64,000 bases of DNA from Aeromonas diversa CDC 2478-85 (GCF_000819805.1 NZ_CDCE01000021.1:62001-126000); one strand, 5' to 3'; positions 46,117-57,519 are shown, counted from the first letter of the stretch. Made by a program: numbers and translations. Notes: generated by a model not told the origin, from the letters alone.

Positions 46117-46907
46117 GTATCAATATAAAGAAGGGCGATTTTACAGGCTTGGCTGATAACTATTCTAAATATCGGCCTGATTATAGCCTTTCTGTTTTGA
46201 AGGCAATTCTTTCTTACACGGGAAAAAGGGTAGAGAACATTGACTTTGCTGATGTAGGTGCCGGTACCGGGATATGGACTCGGATGGTTTGTGGACAAGG
46301 TGTACGCTCTGCATACGCGATTGAACCAAACGATGATATGCGAGCTGCTGGTCAGGCATATCCTTCAAATGCAGATAGCTTGGCTGAGATTAAATGGGCT
46401 GTTGGCAGTGCAGAAAAAACAAATTTGGAAAGTAACAGTTTAGACCTTTTGACTATGGCTTCTTCGTTCCATTGGGCTGATTTTGAAAAGGCAACGAAAG
46501 AATTTAATCGTGTACTGCGGGATGGCGGTCTATTTGTTGCCTTGTGGAATCCTCGTCTTATTGAGAAAAATCCAGTTCTTGTTGATATTGAAAATCAGCT
46601 TTGTAAGCTCAAGCATGATATAGAAAGAGTCTCATCTGGTCGTTCTGGTATTACAGATACACTCGCAGATAGATTATCCGAGAGTCCATATTTCGATGAT
46701 GTTTTATACCTCGAAGGGCGACACTGCATTCGTATGAGCAAGGAAAGGTATATGGGGGCATGGCGGTCAGTCAATGATCTTCAGGCTCAACTTGGGAGTC
46801 AATTGTTTGAAGATTTTCTTAAGTATGTCGAAGATAAAATATCTGAACTAGATGTTATTGAAGCAACATATTTGACTCGTGCTTGGGTTGCAAAGAACAA
46901 GAGATAA
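46113..46907 (+). CDS. SAM-dependent methyltransferase of the phosphoramidate block
   Basis: Class I methyltransferase of 264 aa. Motif I is NIDFADVGAGTGIWTRMV (about 42-59), the acidic end of strand 2 is AIEPNDDM (about 69), and LLTMASSFHWADFEKATKEF (about 113-132) matches the methyltransferase-11 type. It overlaps the kinase gene by four bases. In C. jejuni two methyltransferases (Cj1419, Cj1420) accompany the phosphoramidate genes and are thought to supply the O-methyl group. Only one lies in this block, so it is the best candidate here for that step. Confidence 0.75.
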   Translation: MSINIKKGDFTGLADNYSKYRPDYSLSVLKAILSYTGKRVENIDFADVGAGTGIWTRMVCGQGVRSAYAIEPNDDMRAAGQAYPSNADSLAEIKWAVGSAEKTNLESNSLDLLTMASSFHWADFEKATKEFNRVLRDGGLFVALWNPRLIEKNPVLVDIENQLCKLKHDIERVSSGRSGITDTLADRLSESPYFDDVLYLEGRHCIRMSKERYMGAWRSVNDLQAQLGSQLFEDFLKYVEDKISELDVIEATYLTRAWVAKNKR

Positions 46908-46909
46908 AT

Positions 46910-49222
46910 ATGAGAGCCACTTTCTCCAGTAAAGCTGACACCTTGAAATCGTTAATGCCACTAGTTCGTTCAGCCAAGATAGCTCCAATATCAGTTATTA
47001 TGTCATACGAGTGGATGGCGGATTCTGCATATTGTCTTAATAAGATAAATGATGAATTGCCTAAGGTTAGTCGTTTTATTGTACGTTCCAGCTGTAGTAG
47101 CGAAGATACGTCTGTCTCTTCTAATGCTGGTGCATACCTTTCTCTGCTGAATGTCAGGCCTGAAGAGTTACCAGAAGCGATAACATCAGTTATTGATTCT
47201 TATCATGGCAATGGTAATGAACAGATTTTAATCCAGCCAATGTTAAATCAAGTTATCCGTAGTGGTGTTGCCTTCACACATGACCCTACGACTTGTTCCC
47301 CATATCATCTAATTAATTGGGATGAGGGTGAGGATACTAGTTTTGTAACATCCGGGCAGGGTGGGCGTTGCTGGCAAGGAGCAGCCGTAATGCCTGATTG
47401 CATCACTATTCCTAAAGAAATTTCTTCAGTTCGAAAGTTGCTCCTCGAACTAGAAATGCTTTTTTCACAGCCGCTTGACTGTGAGTTCGCGGTGACGGCA
47501 GATGAAAGCCTGTGGCTTCTACAGGTCAGACCGTTAGTCTTAAGAGAGGCACCTCAGAACAAAGAACGACAGAGCCATCTACTGAAACTTATCGAAGACC
47601 GTTTAGAAAAGGGATTTTGTCATCATCCTTTCTTAATGGGTGAGAGAACAGTTTTTGGTGTAATGCCTGATTGGAATCCTGCTGAAATAATTGGTATTCG
47701 GCCCAAGCCCCTGGCATTGAGTCTTTATCGTGAGCTAGTTACTGATTCAATATGGGCATATCAGCGTCATAATTACGGTTACAGAAATTTACGAAGCTTT
47801 CCATTAATGCCTCATTTATTTGGCTTGCCTTATATAGATGTAAGGTTATCGTTCAACTCATTCATCCCTGCTGATTTAGATGATGAGTTGGCTGGGCGCT
47901 TGGTTGATTTTTATATAAAACGTCTTCAATCACAGCCTGCTCTTCATGATAAGGTGGAGTTTGAGATCGTATTTTCTTGTTACACCCCTGACCTGAATGA
48001 GAGGTTACAAGTATTGAAGGCTGAGGGGTTCTCTGATGAAGATGTAATAAGTATATCCGATTCTTTGAAGAGGTTAACTAATAGAGTTATTGACCCGTCT
48101 ACAGGTATTTGGCGCTCGGATGAGAAGAAATTAAAAACGCTAATGGAACGCCATGAAGAGATCATGAGTTCCAATCTGGATCTCGCGGGGAAGATTTATT
48201 GGCTACTAGAGGATGCAAAGCGATATGGAACACTCCCGTTTGCGGGGCTTGCCAGGGCAGGTTTCATGTCTGTGCAGATATTAAAATCACTCGTTAATGT
48301 TGGTATATTAACAAGCGGTGATTATGATTCGTTCATGTCTAGTTTACAGACTATCACCAGTTCTTTGTCATTGGATCGAGAAAATTTTGATAAAGGATAT
48401 TTTTTAAAAAAATATGGTCATCTTAGACCAGGAACTTATGACATTCTATCTAAGCGTTATGATGAAGACCCTGATTTATATTTTGATTGGAACTCGGAAG
48501 GGAAAGATTGTATTGAGTTAAATCGCCATTTCAGCCTCACCATACATCAGATGCGAGCGCTGCGGTGTCTGTTGACTGAGCATGAATTGAAACCTAATGT
48601 GGTCGAGTTGTTCGATTTTTTACAGGCCGGTATCGAGCTTAGAGAACTGTCTAAATTCCATTTTACGAAAAATTTATCTGATGCATTATCTTTAGCTAAT
48701 GAATTAGCTATGAAATATGGATTTAGCCGCGAAGACATAGCATTTTGTGACATTCGTGCACTTCAGGAGTTGCACGTTGCTGCATGCGACCCATTAGAAA
48801 TACTAGCTGATGCTATCACTAGAGGGAAAAAAAGATATAAAGATACCTGCAGTTTATCTCTGCCTCCATTAATCAGTGAAGTAGAACAAATATATAGTTT
48901 CGAGTGGCCTGATATACTTCCAAATTTCATAACACAAAAAAATATCATATCTGAGGTCGCACCAACCCTTGATAAAGAAAGACTAAACGGGAGAGTTGTG
49001 TGCATCCCAAACGCGGATCCTGGTTTCGATTGGATTTTTTCATATAACATATCGGGGTTGATCACCGCGTGGGGGGGGGTTAACTCTCATATGGCAATAC
49101 GAGCAGGTGAGTTAGGTATACCTGCCATTATCGGTGCTGGGGAGAGACGTTTTACAATGTGGTCTATGGCTAAATGTCTCGAGATTGATTGTGCAGGGAA
49201 ACGGGTTGAAGTTATTTGCTGA
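46910..49222 (+). CDS. PEP synthase-like enzyme, predicted L-glutamine kinase (Cj1418-like)
   Basis: The 770 aa product has the layout of PEP synthase-like phosphotransferases. An N-terminal ATP-grasp domain shows RFIVRSSCSSEDTSVSSNAG (about 53-72), SGVAFTHDPTT (about 120) and LDCEFAVTADESLWLLQVRP (about 190-209). The C-terminal swivelling domain has the phospho-His in GGVNSHMAIRAGELGIPAII (about 722-741). C. jejuni Cj1418, of similar length, uses this fold to phosphorylate the amide nitrogen of L-glutamine, the first step to phosphoramidate. The next two genes match the following two steps, which is why I prefer this over PEP synthase or rifampicin phosphotransferase. A nine-G run (49071-49079) sits in the AWGG codons. 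Confidence 0.8.
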   Translation: MRATFSSKADTLKSLMPLVRSAKIAPISVIMSYEWMADSAYCLNKINDELPKVSRFIVRSSCSSEDTSVSSNAGAYLSLLNVRPEELPEAITSVIDSYHGNGNEQILIQPMLNQVIRSGVAFTHDPTTCSPYHLINWDEGEDTSFVTSGQGGRCWQGAAVMPDCITIPKEISSVRKLLLELEMLFSQPLDCEFAVTADESLWLLQVRPLVLREAPQNKERQSHLLKLIEDRLEKGFCHHPFLMGERTVFGVMPDWNPAEIIGIRPKPLALSLYRELVTDSIWAYQRHNYGYRNLRSFPLMPHLFGLPYIDVRLSFNSFIPADLDDELAGRLVDFYIKRLQSQPALHDKVEFEIVFSCYTPDLNERLQVLKAEGFSDEDVISISDSLKRLTNRVIDPSTGIWRSDEKKLKTLMERHEEIMSSNLDLAGKIYWLLEDAKRYGTLPFAGLARAGFMSVQILKSLVNVGILTSGDYDSFMSSLQTITSSLSLDRENFDKGYFLKKYGHLRPGTYDILSKRYDEDPDLYFDWNSEGKDCIELNRHFSLTIHQMRALRCLLTEHELKPNVVELFDFLQAGIELRELSKFHFTKNLSDALSLANELAMKYGFSREDIAFCDIRALQELHVAACDPLEILADAITRGKKRYKDTCSLSLPPLISEVEQIYSFEWPDILPNFITQKNIISEVAPTLDKERLNGRVVCIPNADPGFDWIFSYNISGLITAWGGVNSHMAIRAGELGIPAIIGAGERRFTMWSMAKCLEIDCAGKRVEVIC

Positions 49223-49232
49223 GGAGCTTCAA

Positions 49233-49835
49233 TTGAAGTTTGCACTTGTTACATGTAGATTGGATGACATCTTAACTAGAGATGAATGTCGAAATTCACT
49301 TGATCAGCGACTCTCTGACTGGATTTTAAGGCTTGGTTTCACCCCGCTTTTGCTGACTACGGGAATATCGAATTATCAGTTAGAACTGATTGTTGAGTCA
49401 ATAAAGCCTCATTTATTAGTCTTAAGTGGAGGCAATACTCCTGGTGAGAAGCCAGAGAGAGATACTCTCGAGCTAAATATAATAAAGCTGGCTAAAGAAA
49501 GATCCGTCCCATTATTAGGTATATGCCGTGGGATGCAAATGTTAGGGGTCGCGGAGGGGGTATCTCTAAAAGCAGTGGCCGCCCACTCAGGTTGCAAGCA
49601 TATCATACAAGGTGAAATCTCTAGGTGTGTGAATAGCTACCATCAATATGCTCTAGATTGTATTCCACCTGGTTACGTTGGTTTGGCAAATACCGACGAT
49701 GGTTGTGTCGAGGCTATTTCCCACAAAGTCCATCCAATAATGGGAATTATGTGGCATCCCGAGCGTGAAGTTAACTTTCTTAAAGAAGATATTGATTTTG
49801 TCTTGAATCGATTATTTGGAGTGAGTGATGACTAA
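49233..49835 (+). CDS. Class I glutamine amidotransferase-like, predicted gamma-glutamyl-CDP-amidate hydrolase
   Basis: GATase-1 fold hydrolase of 200 aa. I choose TTG 49233 because GAGGAG lies 6 bases upstream and the protein then begins LKFALVTCRLDDILTRDECR. The nucleophile Cys is in VPLLGICRGMQMLGVAEG (about 88-105), and His and Glu of the triad are in IMGIMWHPEREVNF (about 170-183). Length matches C. jejuni Cj1417, which hydrolyses CDP-L-glutamine to cytidine diphosphoramidate and glutamate. It sits between the predicted glutamine kinase and the cytidylyltransferase, as expected for that pathway. Confidence 0.8.
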   Translation: MKFALVTCRLDDILTRDECRNSLDQRLSDWILRLGFTPLLLTTGISNYQLELIVESIKPHLLVLSGGNTPGEKPERDTLELNIIKLAKERSVPLLGICRGMQMLGVAEGVSLKAVAAHSGCKHIIQGEISRCVNSYHQYALDCIPPGYVGLANTDDGCVEAISHKVHPIMGIMWHPEREVNFLKEDIDFVLNRLFGVSDD

Positions 49836-50595
49836 AGGGTTGATTCTAGCTGCAGGACGAGGAAGTCGGATGGGAGATTTAACTTCTGATAGGCCAAAAT
49901 GTCTCAATATGCTGAGAGGAAAGCTATTGCTTGATTATCAAATATCGGCTTTTCGTAGTGCAGGGATTAGTGAGATCGGCATTGTTAGTGGTTACAAGCA
50001 TGAGATGTTGAATTCGTTTGATCTTGTCGAGTTCCATAATGATCGGTGGTATGAAACCAACATGGTGTCATCTCTCGAATGTGCTGCATCATGGCTTGAT
50101 TCAGATGATGTTATTGTTAGCTACTCGGATATTTTTTATCACTCTGATGCAATAACATCTTTGCTTGACAGCGATGGTATTATTTCAATTACTTATGATG
50201 ACAGGTGGCTGTCACAATGGTCAGGCCGCTTTGTAGACCCATTGTCTGATGCTGAAACATTTATTATCGACAAAAAAGGTAAGTTACTTGAAATTGGTAA
50301 TAAACCGCATAACCTAGCCGATATTGATGGTCAATATATGGGGTTGTTGAAGTTCACTCCCCAGGCATGGAGAAATGTCCAAGTTATACGCAGTATGATG
50401 GCGGTGGAGGAACGGTCTCAAATGCACATGACCGCCACATTGGATCGGTTATGTAAAATAATTGACATCCATTGCATTCCATATGAAGGTATATGGGGAG
50501 AAATTGACTCGCCTAGTGATATAGATTATTTTGAGAGAACACTGCCTTCCGATGCGTTCACCAACTGGTGTTTTCCCAATAATAGGCATGGTTGA
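49828..50595 (+). CDS. Nucleotidyltransferase, predicted CTP:phosphoglutamine cytidylyltransferase
   Basis: Nucleotidyltransferase of 255 aa (ATG 49828, GGAG 6 bases upstream, overlapping the hydrolase by 8 bases). The N-terminal GLILAAGRGSRMGDLTSDRP (about 4-23) and KCLNML with the conserved Lys form the NTP site; YSDIFYHSD (about 99) carries metal-binding acid residues. C. jejuni Cj1416 uses CTP and L-glutamine phosphate to make CDP-L-glutamine. The kinase and hydrolase genes upstream make this the likely activity. A generic sugar-1-phosphate or choline-phosphate transferase would be the alternative. Confidence 0.78.
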   Translation: MTKGLILAAGRGSRMGDLTSDRPKCLNMLRGKLLLDYQISAFRSAGISEIGIVSGYKHEMLNSFDLVEFHNDRWYETNMVSSLECAASWLDSDDVIVSYSDIFYHSDAITSLLDSDGIISITYDDRWLSQWSGRFVDPLSDAETFIIDKKGKLLEIGNKPHNLADIDGQYMGLLKFTPQAWRNVQVIRSMMAVEERSQMHMTATLDRLCKIIDIHCIPYEGIWGEIDSPSDIDYFERTLPSDAFTNWCFPNNRHG

Positions 50596-51024
50596 TATTT
50601 GGTGCAAATATCTGTATCTCATGAAGATTGCCTCCATCGTTAATTGGTTTTCCTTTATTCAATGTTTAAGTGGTTTCGTTATAACGAAACCACTTAATGG
50701 AATACATCATTTATTGTCATATAATTTCATCTATGCTGTTATGTATCTTTGAATTTTGTGTATGTTAAAATGACAGAGTAATGAATATATTGGTTTACGA
50801 ATGAGTGAGTTGAGGCTAGAAATTTTTTGACATTAAAGTATTTTGTCATGACACTGAATGTTGTTAAAAGTAAATTAGGTTACTACCTCTCCTTTATTAT
50901 GTTTTTTTCTATAAAACTGCTAAGCTTATATAAATAAGCACGGCATGAATGCTGTTTGTTTTTTGAGCTATCAGCTGACTCGTTATATGTCTAGTGATGG
51001 CAGCATACATTTTAAGGTGTATTG
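50596..51024. other. AT-rich gap between phosphoramidate block and epimerase
   Basis: No gene is supported in these 429 bases. It holds a perfect 32-base palindrome (50666-50697) 71 bases past the last phosphoramidate gene. The rest is AT-rich and probably carries the promoter of the epimerase gene, whose boxes I cannot assign with confidence. Confidence 0.6.
50666..50697. repeat. Perfect 32-base palindrome
   Basis: TTAAGTGGTTTCGTTA and its exact complement meet without a spacer. As RNA it folds into a 14 bp or longer stem with a small loop. No T-run follows on either strand beyond the terminal TTAA, so it is a weak candidate for a classic terminator and could also be a binding site or an insertion scar. 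Confidence 0.85.
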
Positions 51025-52038
51025 ATGAAGTATATTATTACCGGGGTGGCGGGATTCATCGGTTCTAAAGTATGTGAATGTCTGTGCGAAGCTGGGCATC
51101 AGATAGTTGGCATTGACAATTTAAATGATTATTATGATGTTAACTTGAAATCGGCTCGGCTTGACAAGCTAAAAATTTATAATAACTTTACCTTTATTAA
51201 GGTTGATGTTTCATCTCATATGGAGATAGTAAGAATATTCTCTGAGTTTAGGCCGGAGCGTGTAATTCATCTTGCTGCACAAGCAGGTGTAAGGCACTCA
51301 ATTGATAACCCATTTTTATATATAGATAGCAATGTATCCGGTTTTTTATCTATTATAGAGGCATGTCGACTCATAGGCGTCAAACATTTGATATATGCGT
51401 CATCCAGCTCAGTGTATGGATTGAACGAAATCATGCCGTTTAAGGTTAGCCAACATACAGACCATCCAGTATCGCTGTATGCCGTGACAAAAAAAACTAA
51501 CGAGCTAATGGCACATGCTTACTCTGATTTATATGGATTGCCAACTACCGGATTACGTTTTTTTACCGTGTACGGGCCTTGGGGAAGACCCGATATGGCA
51601 TTATTCAAATTTACAAAAAATATTTTGTCTGGTTTGCCTATAGATGTATATGGTAATGGGCTGTTGAGCCGGGACTTTACTTATATCGACGACATTGTTG
51701 AGGGTGTCATTCGGATTGCTGATGTTGTGCCAATCCGTGATGCAGCATGGTCTAGTTCTACAGGCTCACCAGCAAATAGCCGTGCTCCCTATCAAGTTTT
51801 CAATATAGGCTCTGGTCGGCCAATACAAATATTGGAGTTTATAAAGGCGTTAGAAAAATCGTTAGGTGTTAATGCATTAAAAATAATGAAGCCGGTGCAG
51901 TCTGGCGATGTCTATGCTACATGGTCTGACACAGAAGACTTGTACCATGCGATAAACTACCGGCCACAAGTTACAATTGAGCAGGGCGTTCAACTCTTTG
52001 TGAATTGGTACCGGAGTTTTTATCATTTTCCCAATTAA
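51025..52038 (+). CDS. UDP-glucuronate 4-epimerase-like protein
   Basis: Extended SDR epimerase of 337 aa. The NAD-binding motif is [17 protein letters not shown] (about 4-20), followed by [18 protein letters not shown], which is typical of the UDP-glucuronate 4-epimerase group (CapI/LspL type). The catalytic Ser is in [12 protein letters not shown] and the YxxxK in [12 protein letters not shown] (about 152-163). The neighbour encodes the dehydrogenase that makes UDP-GlcA, so the pair would give UDP-GalA. Start at ATG 51025 after AAGGTG. Confidence 0.85.
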   Translation: MKYIITGVAGFIGSKVCECLCEAGHQIVGIDNLNDYYDVNLKSARLDKLKIYNNFTFIKVDVSSHMEIVRIFSEFRPERVIHLAAQAGVRHSIDNPFLYIDSNVSGFLSIIEACRLIGVKHLIYASSSSVYGLNEIMPFKVSQHTDHPVSLYAVTKKTNELMAHAYSDLYGLPTTGLRFFTVYGPWGRPDMALFKFTKNILSGLPIDVYGNGLLSRDFTYIDDIVEGVIRIADVVPIRDAAWSSSTGSPANSRAPYQVFNIGSGRPIQILEFIKALEKSLGVNALKIMKPVQSGDVYATWSDTEDLYHAINYRPQVTIEQGVQLFVNWYRSFYHFPN

Positions 52039-52049
52039 AAAGGATGGTT

Positions 52050-53216
52050 ATGAAAATTACTGTTGTCGGTATAGGTTATGTTGGGCTATCGAATGCGGTT
52101 TTACTATCGAAGAATAATCAAGTAATTGCTTTAGACTTGGATAGTGGAAAAGTAGATAAAATTAATCGCCGTGAGTCTCCAATCATTGACCCAGAGATAG
52201 ACATTTATTTCAAAGAAAAGGTATTGAACATTTACGCCACTGCAGACAAGTATAATGCCTATGAAAATGCCGATTACGTTATTATTGCAACGCCCACGGA
52301 TTATGATCCGGAAACTAACTTTTTTAACACCACATCTGTAGAGAGTGTCGTTCAAGATATTATTGATATTTCCCCGACATCAGCCATAGTTATTAAATCA
52401 ACAGTTCCTGTCGGTTTTACTGAAAAACTAATAGCAAAGTACTGTAATGACAAAATATTTTTTTCTCCCGAGTTTTTACGTGAGGGAAGGGCATTGTATG
52501 ATAATCTATATCCTTCGCGAATAATAATTGGGTCTGATATCTATGAGGCTCGTTACTTTGCGAAGCTCTTGGTCGAAGCCGCGGAAAAAAAAGATGTTCC
52601 TGTACTTTTTACTGGAAACTCTGAGGCAGAGGCAATAAAATTATTTTCAAATACATATCTAGCCATGAGAATTGCCTTTTTTAATGAGCTAGATACATAT
52701 GCTGACAAGAATGGGCTTGTTACAAAAAATATAATAGATGGCGTTTGTTTAGATCCAAGAATAGGTGATCATTATAACAACCCATCTTTCGGCTATGGTG
52801 GCTATTGCTTACCAAAGGATACAAAACAGCTCTTAGCAAACTTCAATAAAGTTCCCAGTAACCTAATAAGGGCCATTGTTGATTCTAATACAACCAGAAA
52901 GGATTTTATTGCTGACTCGGTGATTGTTACTAACCCAAAGCGAGTGGGTATTTATCGGCTTGTTATGAAATCTGGCTCAGATAACTTCAGGGCATCAGCT
53001 GTGCAAGGTGTTATGAAAAGAATCAAAGCAAAAGGTATTGAGGTCGTTGTTTATGAGCCCGCATTGACAAATCAGGAATTTTATCGCTCGAAAGTTATCA
53101 CTGATATTGAATCATTTAAAGGTATGTGCGACATCATTCTCGCTAATCGCATGCATCCTGAACTCTTTGATGTAAAAGAGAAGGTGTATACGCGAGATCT
53201 TTTCGGTTGTGACTAG
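52050..53216 (+). CDS. ugd: UDP-glucose 6-dehydrogenase
   Basis: Ugd oxidises UDP-glucose to UDP-glucuronate with two NAD+. The 388 aa product has the NAD motif [20 protein letters not shown] (about 2-21), the [12 protein letters not shown] block (about 117), [20 protein letters not shown] (about 137-156) and the catalytic Cys in [16 protein letters not shown] (about 248-263). Length is exactly that of the E. coli type (388). ATG 52050 is preferred; ATG 52044 is also in frame. It starts 11 bases after the epimerase and ends before a large inverted repeat. Confidence 0.92.
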   Translation: MKITVVGIGYVGLSNAVLLSKNNQVIALDLDSGKVDKINRRESPIIDPEIDIYFKEKVLNIYATADKYNAYENADYVIIATPTDYDPETNFFNTTSVESVVQDIIDISPTSAIVIKSTVPVGFTEKLIAKYCNDKIFFSPEFLREGRALYDNLYPSRIIIGSDIYEARYFAKLLVEAAEKKDVPVLFTGNSEAEAIKLFSNTYLAMRIAFFNELDTYADKNGLVTKNIIDGVCLDPRIGDHYNNPSFGYGGYCLPKDTKQLLANFNKVPSNLIRAIVDSNTTRKDFIADSVIVTNPKRVGIYRLVMKSGSDNFRASAVQGVMKRIKAKGIEVVVYEPALTNQEFYRSKVITDIESFKGMCDIILANRMHPELFDVKEKVYTRDLFGCD

Positions 53217-53267
53217 CTCAAGTGGGATTAAGCAGAGCAATTTATTTATGATCGACACCGGTTTTAA

Positions 53268-53324
53268 AGATCTAATTATCATCTGACACCGGTTTGACGC
53301 CGGTGTCAGGTGATAACTAGATCT
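53268..53324. terminator. 57-base inverted repeat, likely bidirectional terminator
   Basis: Arms AGATCTA...CTGACACCGG and CCGGTGTCAG...TAGATCT pair around TTTGACG, with a few mismatches in the middle. The inner GACACCGG/CCGGTGTC stem is GC-rich. It lies between the convergent ugd and pseC genes. A partial copy, GACACCGGTTT, lies just upstream at 53254-53264. No long T-run follows, so termination would be imperfect. Confidence 0.6.
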
Positions 53325-53381
53325 GTACATCACCAATTTATACCGATTATCCCGAATAACAATTGTAACGGTTTGTCGAAA

Positions 53382-55836
<2,455 letters not shown>

Positions 55837-55970
55837 TCTCGTTAGGCGAGGCTCCTGCATAAACACAGGCCACTGATCTCACGACGTCCAGAGACGCCCA
55901 AGATCAGGACAGTTTTCATCGGATTAAGGTGTTAACCCAAGTGGCTTCCGGGTACCCGGATACGTTATGC
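55837..55970 (+). ncRNA. M-box (ykoK-type) Mg2+ riboswitch
   Basis: The leader of mgtE matches the M-box pattern in order: CTCGTTAGGCGAGGCTCCTG, ACACAGGCCACTG, GACGTCCAGAGACGCC, CAGGACAG, CATCGGATTAAGG, and AAGTGGCTTCCGGGT. These are the conserved core segments of the ykoK/M-box class, which senses Mg2+ and controls Mg2+ transporters. The gene directly downstream is mgtE, a known target. Between the aptamer and the ATG (55971-56115) lies about 145 bases that likely form the expression platform. Confidence 0.88.
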
Positions 55971-56115
55971 AGTGCTAAAGCTGGAACGTGGGGATGCGGG
56001 TCTCGCGTGAGCGACCCTTTTCCTGCCGATCTCTTGCTCGTCCATCAAGGGCTGTTTTCTCTCATCTGCGCGTCGCGCACCTCCAGGCTGGCCTGGATCA
56101 CACGAGAACTCTGTG

Positions 56116-57459
56116 ATGAAGAAAACACACCTGTTACTCAACACCCATCAACTGCTCGATCGTGCCTCCCTGCAAGGGTGGCTGGCCCATAACACCAATC
56201 CGGTGCGCCGCGCCGATCAGTTGATGGCCCTGCGCCCCGAAGAGCTCAACTGCGTCTTCGACACCCTGCCGTTAGAAGATAGTGAGTCCCTGCTTATCTC
56301 CCTGCCGGGGGCGACGGCAGGGCGCCTGCTATTGCGCCTTCACATGAGCGTCATGACGCCTCTGCTCAACTGGCTGAGCCTGGCTCAACTACTCGAGCTG
56401 TTGCGCCCGCTTGGGCGTGCGCAGCAGGATCAGTTGATCGCCGCCATCCGGGAAGAGCAGCAGGGGGCGCTGCGCCTCCTGCTCAAGTGGCCTCCCGAGA
56501 CGGTCGGCGCCCACATGCGGCTCGACTATCTGGCCCTGCACCGGGACTGCAGCGTCGAGCGTGCCAAGCGGCAGGTGCACGATCTGTGGGACCAGGCGGT
56601 GAGCACCCGTGACATCTTCGTGGTGAACACAGAGGGGTTGCTGTGTGGCGCCATCTCGTTGCGAACCCTGATGGTGGCCGAGCCCGGCGCTCCGATAGGC
56701 GATCTGATGACCCCCGACATCGCCCGGATTGAGGCGATGGCGGATCAAGAGGTGGCGGCGCGGCTGCTCATCGAGCGGGATCTCTCCATCCTGCCGGTCG
56801 AGCATGAGGGGCGATTGGTCGGAGTGCTGCACGTGGATGATGCGGCCGACATTCTTGAGTCCGAATCAACCGAGGATGCGGAGATGCAGGGAGGCTCTCT
56901 GCCGCTCGACAAACCCTACCTTGAGACCTCTGCGTGGGAGTTGTGGCGCAAGCGTACCCCTTGGTTGCTGGCTCTGTTTGTGGCCGAGGCCTATACCGGC
57001 ACCGTGCTGCGGGCGTTTGAAGAGCAGCTCGAGGCGGCCATCGCCCTGGCCTTCTTCATCCCGCTGCTCATTGGTACCGGCGGTAACAGCGGCACCCAGA
57101 TCACCACCACGATCGTGCGTGCGATGGCGGTGGGGGAGGTGGGTCTGCGTAACCTCGGCACCGTGCTGAAAAAAGAGCTATCCACGGCCTCCTTTATCTC
57201 GGTGGCGATCGCCCTGGCCGCCTGGGTACGGGCCTGGACGTTGGGAGTTGGTCCCCAGATTGGTCTGGTGGTGACCCTCACCATCCTCGCCATCGTGCTC
57301 TGGAGCGCGACTGTCTCTTCGGTGATCCCTATGGTGCTGCGCCGCCTTCGGATCGATCCTGCCGTGGTGTCGGCGCCCTTCATCGCGACCCTGGTGGATG
57401 GGACCGGTCTCATCATCTATTTCGAAATCGCCAAGCTGATCCTGCCCGAGTTGCAGTGA
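56116..57459 (+). CDS. mgtE: Magnesium transporter MgtE
   Basis: MgtE is a Mg2+ channel-like transporter of the inner membrane (447 aa from ATG 56116). The order is an N-terminal superhelical domain (about 25-130), a CBS pair (about 135-260, containing ISLRTLMVAEPGAPIGDLMT and RLVGVLHVDDAADILESES), and a C-terminal membrane domain (about 275-447) with several hydrophobic helices and LIGTGGNSGTQITTTIVRAM, the conserved pore-region motif. It is preceded by an M-box riboswitch, so expression should rise when Mg2+ is low. Confidence 0.92.
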   Translation: MKKTHLLLNTHQLLDRASLQGWLAHNTNPVRRADQLMALRPEELNCVFDTLPLEDSESLLISLPGATAGRLLLRLHMSVMTPLLNWLSLAQLLELLRPLGRAQQDQLIAAIREEQQGALRLLLKWPPETVGAHMRLDYLALHRDCSVERAKRQVHDLWDQAVSTRDIFVVNTEGLLCGAISLRTLMVAEPGAPIGDLMTPDIARIEAMADQEVAARLLIERDLSILPVEHEGRLVGVLHVDDAADILESESTEDAEMQGGSLPLDKPYLETSAWELWRKRTPWLLALFVAEAYTGTVLRAFEEQLEAAIALAFFIPLLIGTGGNSGTQITTTIVRAMAVGEVGLRNLGTVLKKELSTASFISVAIALAAWVRAWTLGVGPQIGLVVTLTILAIVLWSATVSSVIPMVLRRLRIDPAVVSAPFIATLVDGTGLIIYFEIAKLILPELQ

Positions 57460-57473
57460 GGCTCAGAAAGTGC

Positions 57474-57494
57474 GGGGCGGCCATGGGCCGCCCC
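57474..57494. terminator. Hairpin between convergent mgtE and ppx
   Basis: GGGGCGGCC and GGCCGCCCC form a 9 bp GC stem with loop ATG, 15 bases past the mgtE stop. No T-run follows on either strand, so it may act as a weak or rho-assisted bidirectional terminator. Confidence 0.55.
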
Positions 57495-57519
57495 GCCGCT
57501 ATTTCCGCAGGGTGAGCGG

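Noticed and set aside
46910..49222. PEP synthase or rifampicin phosphotransferase
   Set aside because: The fold is shared, but the amidotransferase-like and cytidylyltransferase genes immediately downstream match the glutamine-kinase pathway.
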